NCBI GenBank assembly: GCA_003254885.1
Contig: QANT01008117.1
Span: 514 to 48,262, forward strand
Direction: 5' to 3'
Length of the DNA stretch: 47,749 nt
Source: Purshia tridentata
Taxonomy: Eukaryota; Streptophyta; Magnoliopsida; Rosales; Rosaceae
Positions within the stretch are counted from its first letter, which is position 1; every line of letters begins with the position of its first letter. Shown here in pieces: positions 1 to 11,815 of this stretch. The notes under the pieces are model-generated. The model worked only from the letters and a program-made list of their open reading frames with translations. It had not been told where the DNA came from and did no database searches. Position numbers and translations under genes: made by a program.

Positions 1-684
1 TTTTTTTTTCCTTTTTACTACAACATGTAAGCTTTTTTTTTTTTTTTTTAATCTCATTTTTTCCCTTGCATCTTATTTTAGTATTTTTTCATTTATCTGA
101 TTTTTTCCCTTGCATTTTATTTTAGTGTACATATTAAACACTATTTTTTATTAAAAATTGTTGCACAATTTATAAAACATATTAATGGCAGTGTCTAATA
201 TATTGATTTTAAATAGGAAATTATTGCACAGTTTCAGAAACATATTAGACACTGTCAGGTAGTGTGCATATTATATTGAAATTTAAAAAACATACACTGT
301 CTAACAATGTCTGTCTAATCAAAAATGTTTGACTGCCAAGGAATAGACTCACAAGGACAAAGTATACTCTTAGATTTATATAAATATTAGTATAAGTCCA
401 AATACTTTGAAAATTAGTTGAATAATTTTAGACATATAAAGGTTCATTCACAAAAAATATCAATTTTTTTGGAGCTGTGGATTAGTATAGTTTTATTAAT
501 CAATCTAGCCTAAGATTTGGAAGCAATGTTCATGCTCCAAATCCAAAAATTGAGTAATTAATGTCCCACAACCTCAAATCATATAATCTACTATACAAAA
601 ACCAATCCACAAAAGTCTAACATCATCCCATTAATCTCGGTTTAAGTTGAAATCATAAAAAACACAATAGAGGTTAGAAAAATC
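1..684. other. AT-rich intergenic stretch with an inverted repeat
   Basis: No coding potential is visible. The motif CAGTGTCTAATAT (189-201) returns as its reverse complement at 242-254, and variants of 'acactgtct' recur to about position 320. This could be the sub-terminal part of a decayed DNA transposon cut by the left edge, but no target duplication or transposase can be seen. Confidence 0.4.
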
Positions 685-1150
685 AGATATGCAAAAGAAA
701 ATAGTTGCTAGCGGATAGATTTCAGAAATTCATGGTCAACTTAGAAAATGCATAATTAATGCATCTGGGGTCCGATTAAGGTGATCTTGGTCTTGAAATG
801 ACCATTAGGGTGTCTAGTTTCTACTTACCAAAAATCAGATCAAAACTCTTTGTCAAACAGTACAGTTTTCAAAATTATTGTCTCGGGGTCAGAACAGTGA
901 ATGTGTGACAGTGTCTATGAGGGAAAAGAAAATAGTTACTGGCTGATAGATTTCAGAAATTCAAGTTTAATTTAGAAAATACATAACTAATGCATCTGAG
1001 GTCCGATTAAGGTGATCTTGGTCTTAAAATGATCATTAAGATGTCTAGTTTCTGCTTACCAAAAACCAAATCAAACCTCTTTATCAAACAGTACAGTTTT
1101 CAATATCTTTGTCTCAGGGTTAGAACAGTATATGTGTGACAGTGTCTATA
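685..1150. repeat. Direct tandem duplication, unit about 235 bp
   Basis: The segment from about 685 to 918 is repeated almost directly from about 921 to 1150. Shared landmarks are 'gatttcagaaattca', 'ggtccgattaaggtgatct', 'tcaaacagtacagttttca' and 'gtgtgacagtgtctat'. The copies differ by scattered substitutions, so the duplication is not very recent. No ORF runs through it. Confidence 0.85.
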
Positions 1151-1198
1151 TTTAAGTTTGTAGATAAACGACAATGGTTATGATTTCAATTTTAAAAA

Positions 1199-1305
1199 TA
1201 ATGTTTCTACTTATTACGTTGTAGATACTCTCATTACTTCTTATAAAAGTGTCATTCTACTTATTATGTTGTAGATACTCTCATTACTTCATATAAAAGT
1301 GTCAA
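1199..1305. repeat. Tandem duplication, unit about 54 bp
   Basis: Two adjacent copies share 'tctacttatta', 'gttgtagatactctcatta' and 'ataaaagtgtca'. The first ends near 1252 and the second near 1304. Confidence 0.85.
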
Positions 1306-1403
1306 AATGATAATTAACATATGCAAATTCATACAGATATTGTCATACGGATACTGATTTTTAGTATCTATAAAAATCTAAACAGATACTGTCACACATA
1401 TAC

Positions 1404-1510
1404 TAAAAAAACCACACATTTTTCCAAATCAGTAGCTACATCATAGTGTTCAAAAGAAAAAAAACACCACACATTTTTTCCAAATCAGTAGGTGCATCAC
1501 AGTGTCCAAA
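1404..1510. repeat. Tandem duplication, unit about 57 bp
   Basis: Two copies share 'accacacattt', 'ccaaatcagtag' and 'catcatagtgt' or 'catcacagtgt'. They are separated by an A-rich run. Confidence 0.75.
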
Positions 1511-1547
1511 ACTAAAACTTGAATATGGTGTCTTTCACTTTTGAAAT

Positions 1548-1750
1548 TGTAAAATGAGCTACTAGGTAAATTATTCATATAATTTCAACGTACATAATAT
1601 ACTTGGTTATTATCATAAATATATTTATTATTTTTTATAAATCTTAAAACTGTAAAATGAGCTACTAGGTAAATTATTCATGTCATTTCAACGTACATAA
1701 TATACTTGGTTGTCATCATAAATATATTTATTCTTTTTTATAAATCTTGA
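1548..1750. repeat. Tandem duplication, unit about 102 bp
   Basis: Two copies share 'tgtaaaatgagctactagg', 'tttcaacgtacataatata' and 'cataaatatatttatt'. The first runs from about 1548 to 1647 and the second from about 1650 to 1750, with a few substitutions between them. Confidence 0.88.
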
Positions 1751-2690
1751 TATAATTTAATTTTAATTTTCTATGCAGAAAAAAAAATGCACTATTGTAC
1801 ATGCACTGAAATTTATCTTAGTCAATACAAACATGAGTTGATAAATTGCGTACAACCTTATGCCCACGTGCAGGTTATTAACTTAATCGAGTCTCAAATT
1901 ATTCAAAGTCCACATAAATGATTTCAACTAAGAATATTTTAAATGGATGTAGAAGTACTAGAACATAACTAATTCAAGCACCTTTTAAAAACAATCATTG
2001 TCATCTATTTAGTCTTGAAATTTTTTTAATTAAAAATAAAGAAACATGATATTTTTGTTTTATAATGATAATCTAGCCTTTAGATTAAAAATGCTTAATC
2101 TTAGCCAATAGATAGAGCAATGTCATACACTTACTAAGTTTATTTATAATTTTGTATTAAATTATGTGATCATATTTTGTTTATTTATATTCAAGCAATT
2201 TTCTATAAAATTAATAGAAAGGCAAAAAAGTATATTAACAAAATTAATATTTTAAAAGAAATTAGGTATTGGGTGGACCATTGACTAAAATGTAATTTCT
2301 TACAATATATCATTGACTATTATGGGATATGAAATTATGCATTGACCTATTTGTAATTTAAAAATGTTTTATTAATTTATTTGTAATTTTCTATTATATT
2401 AAATACCCTAAATCTTAAACCATACCTATAAAGTTAGTAGTAATTATATAAAGTAATTAAGTTCTAAAGTAGTTGTTACTTAGTAATTACTAGTACAGTA
2501 GTATATAACTTGTAGATATTATAAATTAAAATCATGGACAAAAAAGTTATAAACTAAAATAACTAAACTTATATTATTGTTTGTATTGTTATAAATTATA
2601 ATTAGGTAGTTAGTTTTTTTTATTTTTATTTATACCCTAATGTTTGACCCAAAAAAGAAAACACTTAAAAGCCTAAATTACTAAACTTAG
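1751..2690. other. AT-rich spacer, nothing recognised
   Basis: Very AT-rich sequence with no long ORF, RNA gene or clear transposon end. Short runs such as 'attaatattttaaaag' are low-complexity. Confidence 0.5.
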
Positions 2691-2729
2691 ACAGAAAGAC
2701 AAGCAGCGGTGGGTTCCAAACTTCCAGCC

Positions 2730-2955
2730 GCCTCTCTCTCTCCCCTCCCTCTCCTTTCTATCTCTCTCTGCTCTCAGCACCGACGCCGCACACTCTCTCT
2801 ATCTCTCGCTGCTCTCCGTCGGCGCTGCTCTCTCTCTTGTTGCTCTCACAGTCACGCCGGCGCCGCTCTCTCTCTCACTTCTCTCGCCGCTCACAGTCGC
2901 GTCGCTCTATCTCTCTCGCTGTTCTGGCCGCTCACAGTCGCTATCTTTCTCTGCT
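2730..2955. repeat. CT-rich low-complexity tract (UTR-like)
   Basis: Dense CTCTCT and CTCTCG runs alternate with GCCG-type GC-rich bits. The open frames here translate to Ser/Leu/Arg runs and are composition artefacts. Such tracts are common in the 5' leaders of plant genes and transposons. With a hAT-like end about 550 bp to the right, this may be a remnant leader of the same dead element, but that link is inference. Confidence 0.5.
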
Positions 2956-3329
2956 TTGGATTGATGAATTGTTAATTTTATGGATTGATGAAATTATGAA
3001 TATATTTGAATGCTTGAGTTTCTTAGCTTGTAGATATGGTGGTTTCTGTAGTTTATGCTTGGGATTTATGATAAACAGTCATGTTTCACTTCTAACTCTT
3101 CCAGATTTTGTAACAATGAATTGCAAATTGATGGAAATAGTATATTATATGTTGCCACTTCCATGGATTTTGATTTAGAAGAAGACATTGCAGCTTGAGC
3201 TTCATGTTTATCATTCCCCGTCTTTGTTATCTTTTGAGTTTTTTTTTTTTTTCTTTTTTNTTTCTGTAAATAAGATCTGATATGCATTTGTAATGAAGGT
3301 ATGATTTATTGTTGGAAAAAAAACAAACA

Positions 3330-3516
3330 GGGGTCAGCTCGGGGAAATGGGGCGGGTTTGGGGATGCCATTCCCCGGCAGGGTCTGGGACGGGGAATTCC
3401 CGTTTAAATAGCCGAGGAATGGGGCGGGTTCGGGGGGAAAAAAAAAATCGAGGGCGAGGGATGGGGAAGGTACCCCCTCCCTGCCCCGCCCCGCCCCGCC
3501 CCATTGCCATCCCTAA
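3330..3516. mobile_element. GC-rich terminus of a hAT-like DNA transposon (partial)
   Basis: A G-rich block (3330-3470) passes into repeated CCCCG units and ends in 'ccattgccatccctaa' (3501-3516). The reverse complement starts TTAGGGATGGCAATGGGGC, the kind of terminal motif I know from many plant hAT-family elements. The other end is not found in the window, so length and target duplication are unknown. A similar end recurs at 45802-45820. Confidence 0.5.
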
Positions 3517-4560
3517 TCTCACGTGATTGATTTAGTTTTCAAATAAAAAACAATAAGTAGAATCAAAAGATAATTATGAAATGAATTGTTTCAATTGAAG
3601 AAAAACATGTGACTGAAAAACGGTAGGATTGCATTGGTAAAAAAATCGAAAAAATGGTGTTTGACAAACAAAAGTCAACACCAAAAAGCACACTGGATTA
3701 GACCGCTTCCAATCGGTTTTGGTTTTGATTTCTCAATCTCTCACACCAAATCAAATCGGCCTAGACTGGATTATTTTATATATATTTATGTGAATATTAT
3801 ATATATTTAATAAAAAAGGTCTAAATGCTCTGCAATGGCTGGAGTTCAAATCCAGGATCCTTTAAATTAGTTAAGGTGTGAATTCTCACTACGCCACTTA
3901 ACCATCCATGTTATACAAATCACTATGGAATGCCTAATTAATTAAAGCATTTTGCAATGGTGAGATTAGCAATACTCTATTATTATAGTGATAAGTTTTC
4001 AAGGATGTTAAAAAGTTTCAAATTCTAATCGCTTCTTCTAAAAGAAGGTAGGCTTATATTATTTCACTTTCTAAAAGTATTTCGAATTCTCACATCACCT
4101 CTTAAAGTTTATTTTTTATTACTTTAATCTCTTAAACTAATTTTCGTGTATCACTTTACTATTTATTTACTATTTTTCTATTTTTATTTTGAAAATTAAT
4201 TAAAAATAACTCTAGATTCAAAAAAATACACAAAAAATTTCTACGGACTCGTCTTGACTAGTACTAATTTACTATAGGGTCAAAATTATCAATGTTTCCT
4301 TTGAATATATTAAAATTTTAAGACTCAATACTTTGACCTTACAAATTTTCTAAAAATACTCAAAGAAAAATTTGTAATTTGACACTATAATAAATTATTA
4401 CTAGTCAATATTTAAGAATTTTCTATGTAGTAGTCATAATCTTAAACTACTAATTAATATCCAAAATTTTTAAAATCAAAAATAGTAAGATACAAAATAA
4501 ATCTGAAAAAGGATGTGAGATTTCGAAGTACTTCCATTCTGAAACTAACGTGTGAGTTTC
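3517..4560. other. AT-rich spacer upstream of the Aha1-type gene
   Basis: No gene is supported. The stretch 3835-3910 contains a tRNA T-arm-like string (GTTCAAATCC) but no cloverleaf. The rest is low-complexity AT-rich DNA. Confidence 0.5.
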
Positions 4561-4606
4561 AAGTTTTCCCCTGTAAAAGAAGCGCGAGATAGATGGGGAA
4601 AGCTTA

Positions 4607-4619
4607 GAAGCTTCGGGAA
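4607..4619 (+). promoter_or_regulatory. Perfect three-unit heat shock element
   Basis: The sequence GAAGCTTCGGGAA matches the heat shock factor site nGAAnnTTCnnGAAn at all nine specified positions. It lies about 140 bp upstream of the TATA box and 253 bp upstream of the ATG of the Hsp90 co-chaperone gene. A fourth unit at 4622-4624 (GTC for TTC) is imperfect. Heat-shock control is inferred from the site and the nature of the gene. Confidence 0.7.
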
Positions 4620-4756
4620 GGGTCTCCGAGGTCCGAGTTCGGCCTTGTTGTTTTCCTAAAGTGAAAAAAAAAACAAAAAAAGATTATTATATTTTATTGA
4701 TGGATCGAGTGAAAATTGGAAGGAGGCTGTTGCAGGTGTAGTGGTCTTTTTACGTC

Positions 4757-4764
4757 TATAAAAA
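4757..4764 (+). promoter_or_regulatory. TATA box of the Aha1-type gene
   Basis: TATAAAAA lies in an upstream context of 'acgtc', 108 bp before the ATG block at 4872. Transcription would be expected to begin about 30 bp downstream, near 4790, leaving a leader of roughly 80 nt. Confidence 0.6.
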
Positions 4765-4871
4765 GACTAGACTAGTGTTTAACCCCAACTTCCCGTTGTG
4801 GTCGGCCGCCGCTCCGCTCCTACCTCTACCTCTGAAATCTGGATTGATTTGATTTGGAAATAAAAATAATA

Positions 4872-7700
4872 ATGGAGGGCGGAGGAGCAACGCCAACGTC
4901 ATTGTCGTCGTCGTTGGAGAATGAGAAAGAACAGGAGCAGCAGGGAACCTCGTACACGTATTGGGTGAGGCAAGTCACGGAGAATGCAGCGCCTCCCCCA
5001 GTTCCTCGGAAGCTTTCACCCAACGACATTCTCTCCGCCCAATCCCAGCCTGCCACTCTCGGTTCTCTCTGGAATCGGGTATTTTCTCTCTTTCTTCTTC
5101 TCTTTCTCTGGATTGGAATTGGTCAATTATAATTTCATTGCTAGCTAGATTTAATTAAATTCAGTCTTTTTATAACTCAGTTCATTCTTGTATGAATATA
5201 TATATATATATATATCCTATGATTGAATGGGTCGATTCGTTTTTTCTAGGCTGGAACTTGGGAGGAGAAGAATGTTAATAAATGGGCCACGGATAGAATA
5301 AAGGTAGGTTTGTTCTGTTAAAAAATCATAAGCATTGTCTTTCTTTACTATAAAATATCTTCTGCAGAATCCGCTCTTTCGTTATCGCAGGAGTTGCTTG
5401 TATCAATGGGTTCCATGGAGTTCTCAGGTGGCAAAGCAGAAATATCAGATGTCTCCAAATGTGTAGGCGATGTGAGTTATAAAATTTTTATTGGCTAATT
5501 AACTTGAGATTATATACCAAGTGAGAAAAAAAAAATCTTCAAGTGAGAAGCTTTTTTTCAGTACATAGGCAGTCACAGTTGTGACCATGAAGTCCATAAC
5601 ATTTTACGGTTTATAATAGTTTAAGGCCTTTCGTTTTACCTGGAGAATATGGTCGAACTGAGGACCTCTTCCAATATTGTGGAAGATAAATACCACTGGA
5701 CTAGTAAAAAGGTTTAAGCCTTTAGAATTAGGCTTAAGAAATGAAGGCCCTACATTCTAGAGGCTAAACACTAAAATTCAAACAATAGAAAAACAACAAA
5801 TGAAATAAGCTGTAACTGTAACTCGTGCAAAAAGTTATAATATCTGGCTAACTGAATGTTGATACCTAAACTGAAATGGTATAAAGTTTTAATAGTTTTT
5901 GCTTCTTTTTTCTTTATTATTTTCTTTTTAGGGGGAGGGGGAGGGGGAGAGACCTAATGGACCATCTTTAAAATGCTGATTGCGATGCTCTAGAAGGCAC
6001 TCTCTCCTTCCTTTTCCTTTTTTTTTTTTTTTTTTAGCACTTTTCCATTCTTACATATTCATGATCATTGGAAGACTTTCACAGTTTAGAAAACACAAAG
6101 AAAAATTCTAGTAGTAGGTTCTTGCTGATTGTCTGTAGAAAATGAGCTGAACTGAGCCTTGTAATCTTTTCTTTCATTGATTTTGATGAGAAAACTGAAC
6201 TTTGTAATTTGGGAAAGTCTATTAGTCATGCATGCTAGTTTCACTAAAGTATTAAACTCGGTCTTGCCTTTTCAAATAACATGCTCCTAGAAGTAGGGAA
6301 TGCTGGTTTCATAGTGAGCAAAGCCCAAATCTTAGCTATATCATCAGTCATTAATTATGTTGTTTTCAGTTGTAACTAGAGATTATTATACTGTTGATTC
6401 TGGTGATAGGACAATAGCCTCATTTTCCTAATGAATTGATCTTTATCGGGTGACCAGGCATTCTTGGTGACAGTGCGAAACAAGAAACGTGTTGGCTACA
6501 CCTATGAACTAACGTTGAAAGTTAAAGGTAATTTTCTACATTCTCGAACTGTTAATTGCCTCTTTATATATATTTAATCTGTATTTTGTAAAATCAGGGG
6601 AGTGGATTATTGGAGAGGAGAAAAAGATGGTCACGGGCCACATAGACATACCAGAGTTCTCATTTGGTGAGCTAGATGACTTGCAGGTATCCGATAATCC
6701 TCTTTCAAGCTACAAAGAAGTAAATGAGTAAAAATGATGGATAATAGTGATGGGCTTTTTTTAATTAGTGTTTTGATATACCTTGTAGATCTCAGCATGC
6801 AATGATGTGTGGATGGTTTAAGAAAATGTTTTCGAAGGGCCAAATATACTTTCCTCACAGTTTTTTGACTGGTGAAGGACTTTACATATGACATATGGGT
6901 TTTCTAGTCTAGACGTTAGGTTCTGCAGACTTGGAAAGAAATGGCTGCTCATGGATAATGGTCTAAGAAAAGCTAAAACCGATGATAGTGTCTAATTACC
7001 TCCCAGATGCATGTTGGTACACTTTATTGTCATTAATTAAATTTCCCCTCCTTTCCTTTTCAAGTCGCATCACCAAAAAAAATGCAAGTCCCAATTTCAG
7101 CTGTTGGATTAGCCCAATTTGTGGCATTGGATCCTATGATTGATGGTTTCTTTGTGTTGAAGATTTTTAGGTAGAGAGCAGGTTTTGGGATGAAGTTATC
7201 TCATTTTGTAGTTGGTGGACAGTTATGCTGGAATTTGAAAAAATTAGACAAGTCATGAAAACTAATATTCCAAACTCCTCTTCTCACGTAAGTGGAAACT
7301 GAAAGGTTCTTTGAGATGACACTTTATATAGGATTTAATTGGCATGTTCTTAGTCATGAACATGCAAACTATAGCTGCAGTCAACTAGAATATACTGTGG
7401 TTAATTCAAGTAATGAGAACCCTGTTCTTACTCATTCACTTATCATTAGCTTGTAATCTCATATGATGTGGTGGCGTGTGTTTTTCCAGCAGTTAAATTC
7501 GCTAATACGTCAGTAGCTGACAATTTGGAATCCCTTTTTCTTTTGGTTAATTGTAAAATATGTAGATGGAAGTGAAGTTGAGTGAAGAGAAGGACCTTCT
7601 GCATCAGGATAAGTTACGAGTTGGCCAAGATCTGCAGCTATTTTTGCAGCCTGTTCGCGAGAAATTGCTTCAATTTGAACAGGAACTCAAAGACAGATAA
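4872..7700 (+). CDS. Aha1 N-terminal-domain protein, Hsp90 ATPase activator type
   Basis: Six coding exons: 4872-5078, 5250-5303, 5391-5471, 6458-6527, 6598-6686 and 7566-7700. All introns are GT-AG and the joined frame is open for 211 codons. The start is the ATG at 4872; the frame upstream has no other ATG. The product is an acidic Ser/Glu-rich head (about 1-30) followed by an Aha1 N-domain (about 31-205). Visible landmarks are WATDRIKELL (helix), RNKKRVGYTYEL, corresponding to the RKxNK region, then a GEW turn and a C-terminal helix. Aha1 proteins bind the Hsp90 middle domain and raise its ATPase rate in the cytosol. Full-length Aha1 is about 350 aa with a second START-like domain; that half is absent, as in the roughly 219-aa Arabidopsis At5g58110 and yeast Hch1. 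The canonical NxNNWHW motif is not evident, only a divergent GSLWNR...TWEEKN region. Confidence 0.92.
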
Positions 7701-8995
7701 AACTGGGGCAGCTTCAGTTTTGTCAAAGGACTGAAACCAAGATTCTTCTTACAGTTTGTGGAATGTAATTCTATTTTATATTCAATTGGCAACTACCCTT
7801 TCCAATACATGTAATGGAGAGTTGGGGTGGAGGCAAAGCTTTTCAATTCAAGTTTAGAACTTCTAATATTGTTGAGATTTGAGATATGTGGACTCACAGC
7901 GTGTGCATTCTGCATCCTAGTAGCGTTAATTGTGATGACCTATGCTTTGTGTGATTTAATCTGTGGAATTGTGGTGATCGTTCGTTATATGACCTCATCT
8001 GCTGAGCAGCCAACTAGATGCCTGCTTTTTGTAGTCAATAGAAATTGTTACAAGGGCTAGCACTAACAAAATCATTATAAGGGTATAGGGTCACGTGGTG
8101 CTGACCTTGGGTTTTGATTTTCTCAACCTCATGAGGGGGTAATACGGATGGGTTAGTCGAATGTCTTTTTAGGAAGGTTAGCTTAGGTGGTATTACCAAA
8201 AATGGTTACTCCGGCGATCATGTAGTGGAGGTTATTCTGGTATTGATAGGTCAACATGTATGTTTTTGAACTATGATACGCATATCAGATTAGTTTTTCA
8301 CTGAAAAAGTTGTGTGAGCATGCACAGGTTTTACTTATTGATTTTTGGCATTATATATTGGCATTACATACATTATCTATTGGCAATGTTACCCTGTTTT
8401 CAGATGTGCATTGCTTTTAATTGTATTCCTTCTAAATTCTATACCAATAAATATCTTCAAATATTGCTTTCAAACCTAACCAAGATTTCCCCAGAGAGGA
8501 AGCAATAAACATATGCGATGCTTACTTCCTATTGTACTCTTGTGCTTACTCCCTATTGGACTAAGGATGTGGGCACGACACTATAGCTTGTCAATTCTAA
8601 TCTCACTATCTGGTTTAGATCAATCCTTTGGATCAGTTGTGGTGTTTCTCCTTCATATATCCTCGCATGTGGCATTCTTCATCATCTATCCAGGAGTCCA
8701 ATTGATATTGCACTATTTTATTAAGGGTAAATAGCTGTTTTGCTCTCTAGGTTATTATACTTGTATTAGTTTATTTTCCAAACTTTTCATTTGAAAAATT
8801 AAGGACTTTGACTTTTTAAATTTTGCCAATTACTCTCGACCATAGGCGTATCCTCATATTCGACATGCAATCCAACAGGTAAGCATGCTGATAGCAGGTC
8901 TTCCTTGGTAATCAGGGAGTCCAAATTCTATGAGGATTAGCTTTACACTTTCTTTATTTTAGGTTGCTTGTGTATTGAGATCCTTAATCCTTATT
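7701..8995. other. 3' UTR and spacer between the Aha1-type gene and the copia element
   Basis: The gene's 3' UTR probably runs into the first 100-350 bp; AATACATGTAATGG near 7803 is AT-rich but no clear AATAAA stands out. Beyond about 8060 no gene is recognisable. ORFs at 7827-8060, 8314-8508 and 8513-8734 show no family features. The part from about 8500 may be decayed gag sequence of the following copia element. Confidence 0.4.
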
Positions 8996-9630
8996 TAAGG
9001 CTCCAAATATGACATGTTGGTCACTGTTATACTTAATGCTCCTCACCTACCTAATTTTCATGATCTCCGTTATGGCCTTCTGTCATTTGACTCTTATGTC
9101 GCCCGTTCTACTCCGGTCTCAGATCCTGCGATGGCTTCAACGACTCTCATTGTCTCTTAGTCTTCTTCCTCATATCAACCTCACCCTCAGTAGTCTAATA
9201 ACTATAAGAATTGTGGTTTTGGTGGTGGTGGTGGTTGCTGGCAACAGCACCAACCTTGGTTCGGTGGTGCTCCTTGGCACAGTAGTAGGGGCTATGCTCC
9301 TTATCAGCTCGCCAGTCGTGGTGACTGGTGGTCTAGTGGTCATCCACTTGGTGGTTTTCCATAAGTACTACTTGCATCATATTCTCTCTGGTGCAGCACA
9401 TGCTTCCTCTCAATTGCCTCACCATTACAATGGCCCTAAAGTCTTTCCCTTTGCTGGTTACATGTCTCTATAAGCCTCTCCATATTATGGTCCAACTTGG
9501 TTCACCAACATTGAGGCAACTCACCACATGACGGGTCAACTTGTCAAAAACTTAACTCCATATAATGGTAACAATTTTGTTCTCCTTGGTAATGGTGACT
9601 TAACTAACATAGCCCACTCTGGTAACTTAT

Positions 9631-10681
9631 TGTTGATGCAAAACTCTGCTTAAACCTCTGCTATCAACTTAAGTGAAGACCTCTGCTGATGTGGACAAGC
9701 TAATGATCCGAGAGGTTAATCCGAACACGTTTGCTTGCTGAAGTGGAGCCTCTTCCTGCAAACTGATCAGAAAAGAGTATCGGTGTGGTACCAGCCGAAT
9801 GTACTCCAATGGTAAAGTCATAGGGGTGCAAGGAAGAAAAGGCAGGTGTAAATGATGAACACAGCAAGAACTTCGGAGAAAGATGAAGGAAAAGACATAA
9901 TGTCTCTGGGTTTATTTCTCTAGAGCTTGGGCAAGTTTTTGGCTGAGAATCGTCTCTCCCTTTGCCTTCCTGAGAATGCTCTTATTTATAGGCCAAGGGT
10001 ATCAGATATTTCTTTGGATATGTAGGGATGATCATGGCTGATCATAGGTTTCAGATGCTAAGTTTGAAAAACAGGCTAGATGGCTGGCAGACTTCCCATT
10101 TAATGCAAGAGAGGTGGCTACCAAATGGCTGGAGGTCACTTGCATTAAATGGAAAGTAAGGCAAAGTGAATAAGCCATAAATGTAAAGCATAAATGTACC
10201 TTCGGTGTGTAAGACGCAATAATTGCTGCTGGAGGTTGTGCTCGGCTCAGAAGGGGACGAGTCGAAGAGGATTGATCCGATCCGAGTAAGACTTTGAATT
10301 GGGGTAGACCCACGCGGGTGTTGGTTCTTCCAGACAATGCTCGGCCCAGAAGAGACAATGGCTTCTAATTCGAACACAAAAGGGGGTGAGATGTGGCCAG
10401 AAGATTGCTGGTCGAAGGAGAATATTCGGATACATTCCGATCCGAACAAAGGATCCGAATCGAACAATTGGTGAATTGTTGGCCCTTGCTCATTCGGAGA
10501 AGGACCTTGTTGCATTCTGTTTGGATTGGATCACGCAATGGGATCTGATCTGGAACAGTCGTCTCGATGGACCATTGACTGGGGTAGTGAGGTTGACCTC
10601 AGATGCAAGGCTCCACATGGCATCAAGGCATTGACCATTGACTTTGGGGGGGAAGGGGGGTGGTGGTGTTATCCCCAAACA
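9631..10681 (+). mobile_element. Solo LTR nested in the copia protease region
   Basis: It begins TGTTGATGCAAAAC and ends CCCCAAACA, with 5-bp flanks CTTAT (9626-9630) and CTTAC (10682-10686) as a nearly perfect target duplication. Removing the 1051-bp insert restores an open copia-type frame across the join, which strongly supports these edges. It carries a 'ttatttataggcc' segment (9990s). No gag-pol interior is present, so it is a solo LTR left by recombination. ORFs on both strands inside it are spurious. Confidence 0.82.
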
Positions 10682-11815
10682 CTTACCTTTATCTCTTAGT
10701 TTTAATTCTTTTCATTTATCCAATGTCTTTCATATTCCCCTTTTGTAAAAATCTTATTTCTTTTTCTCAATTCACCAAAAATAATTTTGTGCGTTTTTTT
10801 TATTTATCCTTATGGTTATAAAGTTTCTAATCTTACTACTGGTAATATTTCAGTTCAAGGTCCATGTAAGGATGGCCTATATCCTTTGTCTTCATCACCT
10901 CTTGCAGCGTTTGGTTCCAATGTCTAGCACAACTGTCTTGGTTATCCTTTTACTTCCGTCTTTACTCATCTAGGCCCCTGCTTTAGGATTTTCTTCTCGT
11001 TCATTTAGACAAAATAAATTTTGTTCGTGTACGCAAAATAAATTTTGTAAGGACTGTGTCTTAAACAAGTCCACTAGGTTGCCATTTGATATTAATAAAT
11101 TTGGTGCTTCTTCTTCTTTTATATTATACATTTAAGCGTTTGGATGTTCTTCGAATTTCAGTTTCAGGTTTTTGTTATTATCTTTTACTTTCTGATGATT
11201 TTTCTCGATTTATTTGGATTTGTCCTATGCGCAATACATCTATGGTGTTTATACATTTTAAACATTTTCTTGTCAGGGGTTGAAAATCAATTTCACTCTT
11301 CCATTTAATATTTTCAAAGTGATGGGGGTGGAGAATATTCTAATCACCAATTTTTTTTGTCTTCAAAAAGGCATTCATCATAGATTTTCTTGTCCACATC
11401 CACCGCAACAAAATGGTGTTGCCCGGCAAAAGCATCGATAATTTGCGAATAGGATTCGTACTCTTTTCCATGCTACCCATGCCCCCTCAAATTTTGGGTG
11501 GAGGCAGCTCCCACTTCTATTTATTTAATTAATCTACATCTTTTTCCTACTTTAAATTGGGCTTGTCCGTTCTCTTTGTTATATAATTCTCCTCCCAATT
11601 ACTCTCATCTTCTGACGTTTGGTTATGCATGTTTTCCTCATATTGGGCCTTATGTTACTAGCAAACTTATGTCCCATTTTGTGGATTATGTGTTTTTGGG
11701 TTACATTTTGCAGCATAAGGGTTACAAGTGTCTTGATTCAGTTACCTAGAGGGTCTATATTTCACGTTGTATGGTGTTTAATGAGACGAGTTTTTCCTTT
11801 AGCACATAACCACCT

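Noticed and set aside
2709..3178. Two overlapping ORFs of 88 and 113 aa in the CT-rich tract
   Set aside because: Translation is Ser/Leu/Arg runs from CTCTCT repeats in two frames at once, with no conserved motif. It is a composition artefact.
3835..3910. tRNA-like T-arm (GGAGTTCAAATCCAGG) as a tRNA gene or SINE
   Set aside because: No acceptor, D or anticodon stem can be folded around it, and no A box at the right distance, no poly-A tail and no target duplication.
5931..5954. G-rich run in intron 3 of the Aha1-type gene as a regulatory G-quadruplex
   Set aside because: Only three G5 runs with single-A loops are present; likely slippage. There is no sign of function.
9009..9473. 154-aa ORF as a membrane protein gene
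   Set aside because: It is a shadow frame of the copia gag linker; the real frame gives the Gly/Trp-rich reading and continues to the protease region.
10032..10678. Several ORFs on both strands inside the first solo LTR
   Set aside because: They overlap each other in opposite directions, lack any domain and fall within the LTR boundaries.
11498..11749. 83-aa ORF as an independent gene
   Set aside because: It is the integrase C-terminal part of the broken copia polyprotein.
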